Shown piece by piece: positions 5,639 to 5,842 of a stretch of 5,842 bases of DNA. The position numbers were made by a program, and so were the translations under genes. How positions within the stretch are numbered: position 1 is the first letter of the stretch; each line of letters starts with the position of its first letter. The notes beneath the pieces are model-generated. The model was given only the letters and a program-made list of their open reading frames with translations. It did no database searches and was not told the origin of the DNA. Source of the DNA: Methanocorpusculum sp. (GTDB lineage Archaea > Halobacteriota > Methanomicrobia > Methanomicrobiales > Methanocorpusculaceae); the NCBI GenBank assembly GCA_030539595.1, contig JAUNXW010000109.1, positions 1 to 5,842 of the forward strand, in the 5' to 3' direction.

Positions 5639-5668
5639 GAGAAACGTTCAGTTAGTTTTAGCTTACAT

Positions 5669-5710
5669 AGCAATACCCGAAATCTATCGCAAGTTCCTTG
5701 CTCAGCTAAG
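5669..5710. repeat. Dispersed hairpin repeat, copy 2
   Basis: Positions 5669-5704 match 1692-1727 at 30 of 36 bases. Inside is a perfect hairpin, GCAAG-TTC-CTTGC (5689-5701), followed by TCAGCTAAG. The same order, CGCAAG, hairpin, CTTGCTC, then a GCT-AG ending, appears again at 5811-5837, making this one of at least three related copies. Confidence 0.55.
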
Positions 5711-5724
5711 AGAGCTTCGCTCTC
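5710..5724. repeat. Triloop hairpin GAGAGC-TTC-GCTCTC
   Basis: A perfect 6-bp stem with a three-base TTC loop, eight bases after the GCAAG-TTC-CTTGC hairpin. It could be a structural part of the repeat or a processing signal. No T run follows it, so it is not a standard intrinsic terminator. Confidence 0.5.
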
Positions 5725-5789
5725 CGCTAACGAAAAACACAAAAGGGTTGTCGTTTGGTCGTTTTGATTTTGTTTCGTTTTGCTGTTGT

Positions 5790-5837
5790 GCTTCGCTACG
5801 CTTATCGCTTCGCAAGTCTGCGACTTGCTCGGCTGAG
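5790..5837. repeat. Dispersed hairpin repeat, copy 3, near window edge
   Basis: Contains GCTTCGCT at 5790-5797 (also at 5714-5721), CGCTTCGC at 5806-5813 and a perfect 7-bp hairpin GCAAGTC-TGC-GACTTGC (5812-5828). The segment CTTGCTCGGCTGAG (5824-5837) matches CTTGCTCAGCTAAG of copy 2 (5697-5710) at 12 of 14 bases. The stem has been kept while its inner sequence differs, as expected of a structural repeat. It may continue beyond the window. Confidence 0.5.
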
Positions 5838-5842
5838 TTTGC

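Larger units (their letters stand above)
5521..5842. other. Non-coding, repeat-rich intergenic region
   Basis: The last 322 bases hold no credible gene. The first 60 bases are AT-rich with one TGTCCAAT site (5524-5531) and a TATA-like TTTATATC (5573-5580). Then come a CACGAA-rich tract, a hairpin-bearing repeat, a T/G-rich tract (about 5746-5790) and a second hairpin that reaches the window edge. The one open frame across it (5570-5767) translates into low-complexity His/Lys/Arg/Ser protein produced by the repeats. Confidence 0.7.

Noticed and set aside
5570..5767. A 65-codon open frame
   Set aside because: Its translation is a low-complexity His/Lys/Arg/Ser product of the CACGAA and hairpin repeats, with no start signal or homology that I recognise.
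5600..5842. CRISPR array
   Set aside because: The repeats are short, degenerate and differ in sequence, with no regular 30-40 base spacers.

Overview
The window looks like chromosomal DNA of a methanogen-type euryarchaeon, probably near Methanomicrobiales/Methanomicrobia. The grounds are a tRNA gene without an encoded CCA end, TATA-type promoters about 30-36 nt ahead of start codons, no Shine-Dalgarno sequences before the starts, and protein families I associate from memory with methanogens (a DUF4013 membrane protein, a DUF5714 Cys-rich protein and a degenerate Cas4-like protein). The genus cannot be fixed from sequence alone. 

Layout, left to right. The window opens inside a Nudix hydrolase gene of the ADP-ribose pyrophosphatase type (+), which ends in a T-rich terminator. 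A Cas4/RecB-like PD-(D/E)XK protein follows on the minus strand, convergent with it. A 40-bp divergent promoter separates that gene from a short DUF3467 gene (+). Next comes a complete tRNA-Thr(CGU), then about 190 bp of non-coding DNA holding a hairpin, one copy of a dispersed repeat and a perfect 10-bp inverted repeat. A two-gene unit follows, DUF4013 membrane protein then UvrB, with only 4 nt between the genes. A second promoter region carries a 14-bp exact copy of part of the inverted repeat and drives the DUF5714 Cys-rich protein. The last 320 bp hold no credible gene, but contain CACGAA repeats and three small hairpins that belong at least partly to one repeat family. 

How it fits together. 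UvrB is the damage-loading helicase of nucleotide excision repair; no uvrA or uvrC lies in the window. The Nudix enzyme is nucleotide housekeeping and the Cas4-like protein is nuclease-like, possibly inactive. No CRISPR array, transposase, phage gene or recognisable new defence cassette is present. The most notable signals are the shared TGACGATTGGACAA element ahead of the DUF4013-uvrB unit and the DUF5714 gene, which suggests co-regulation, and a strong within-gene change in third-codon-base use, from A/C-ending codons near gene starts to G/T-ending codons further in, seen in all the larger genes.
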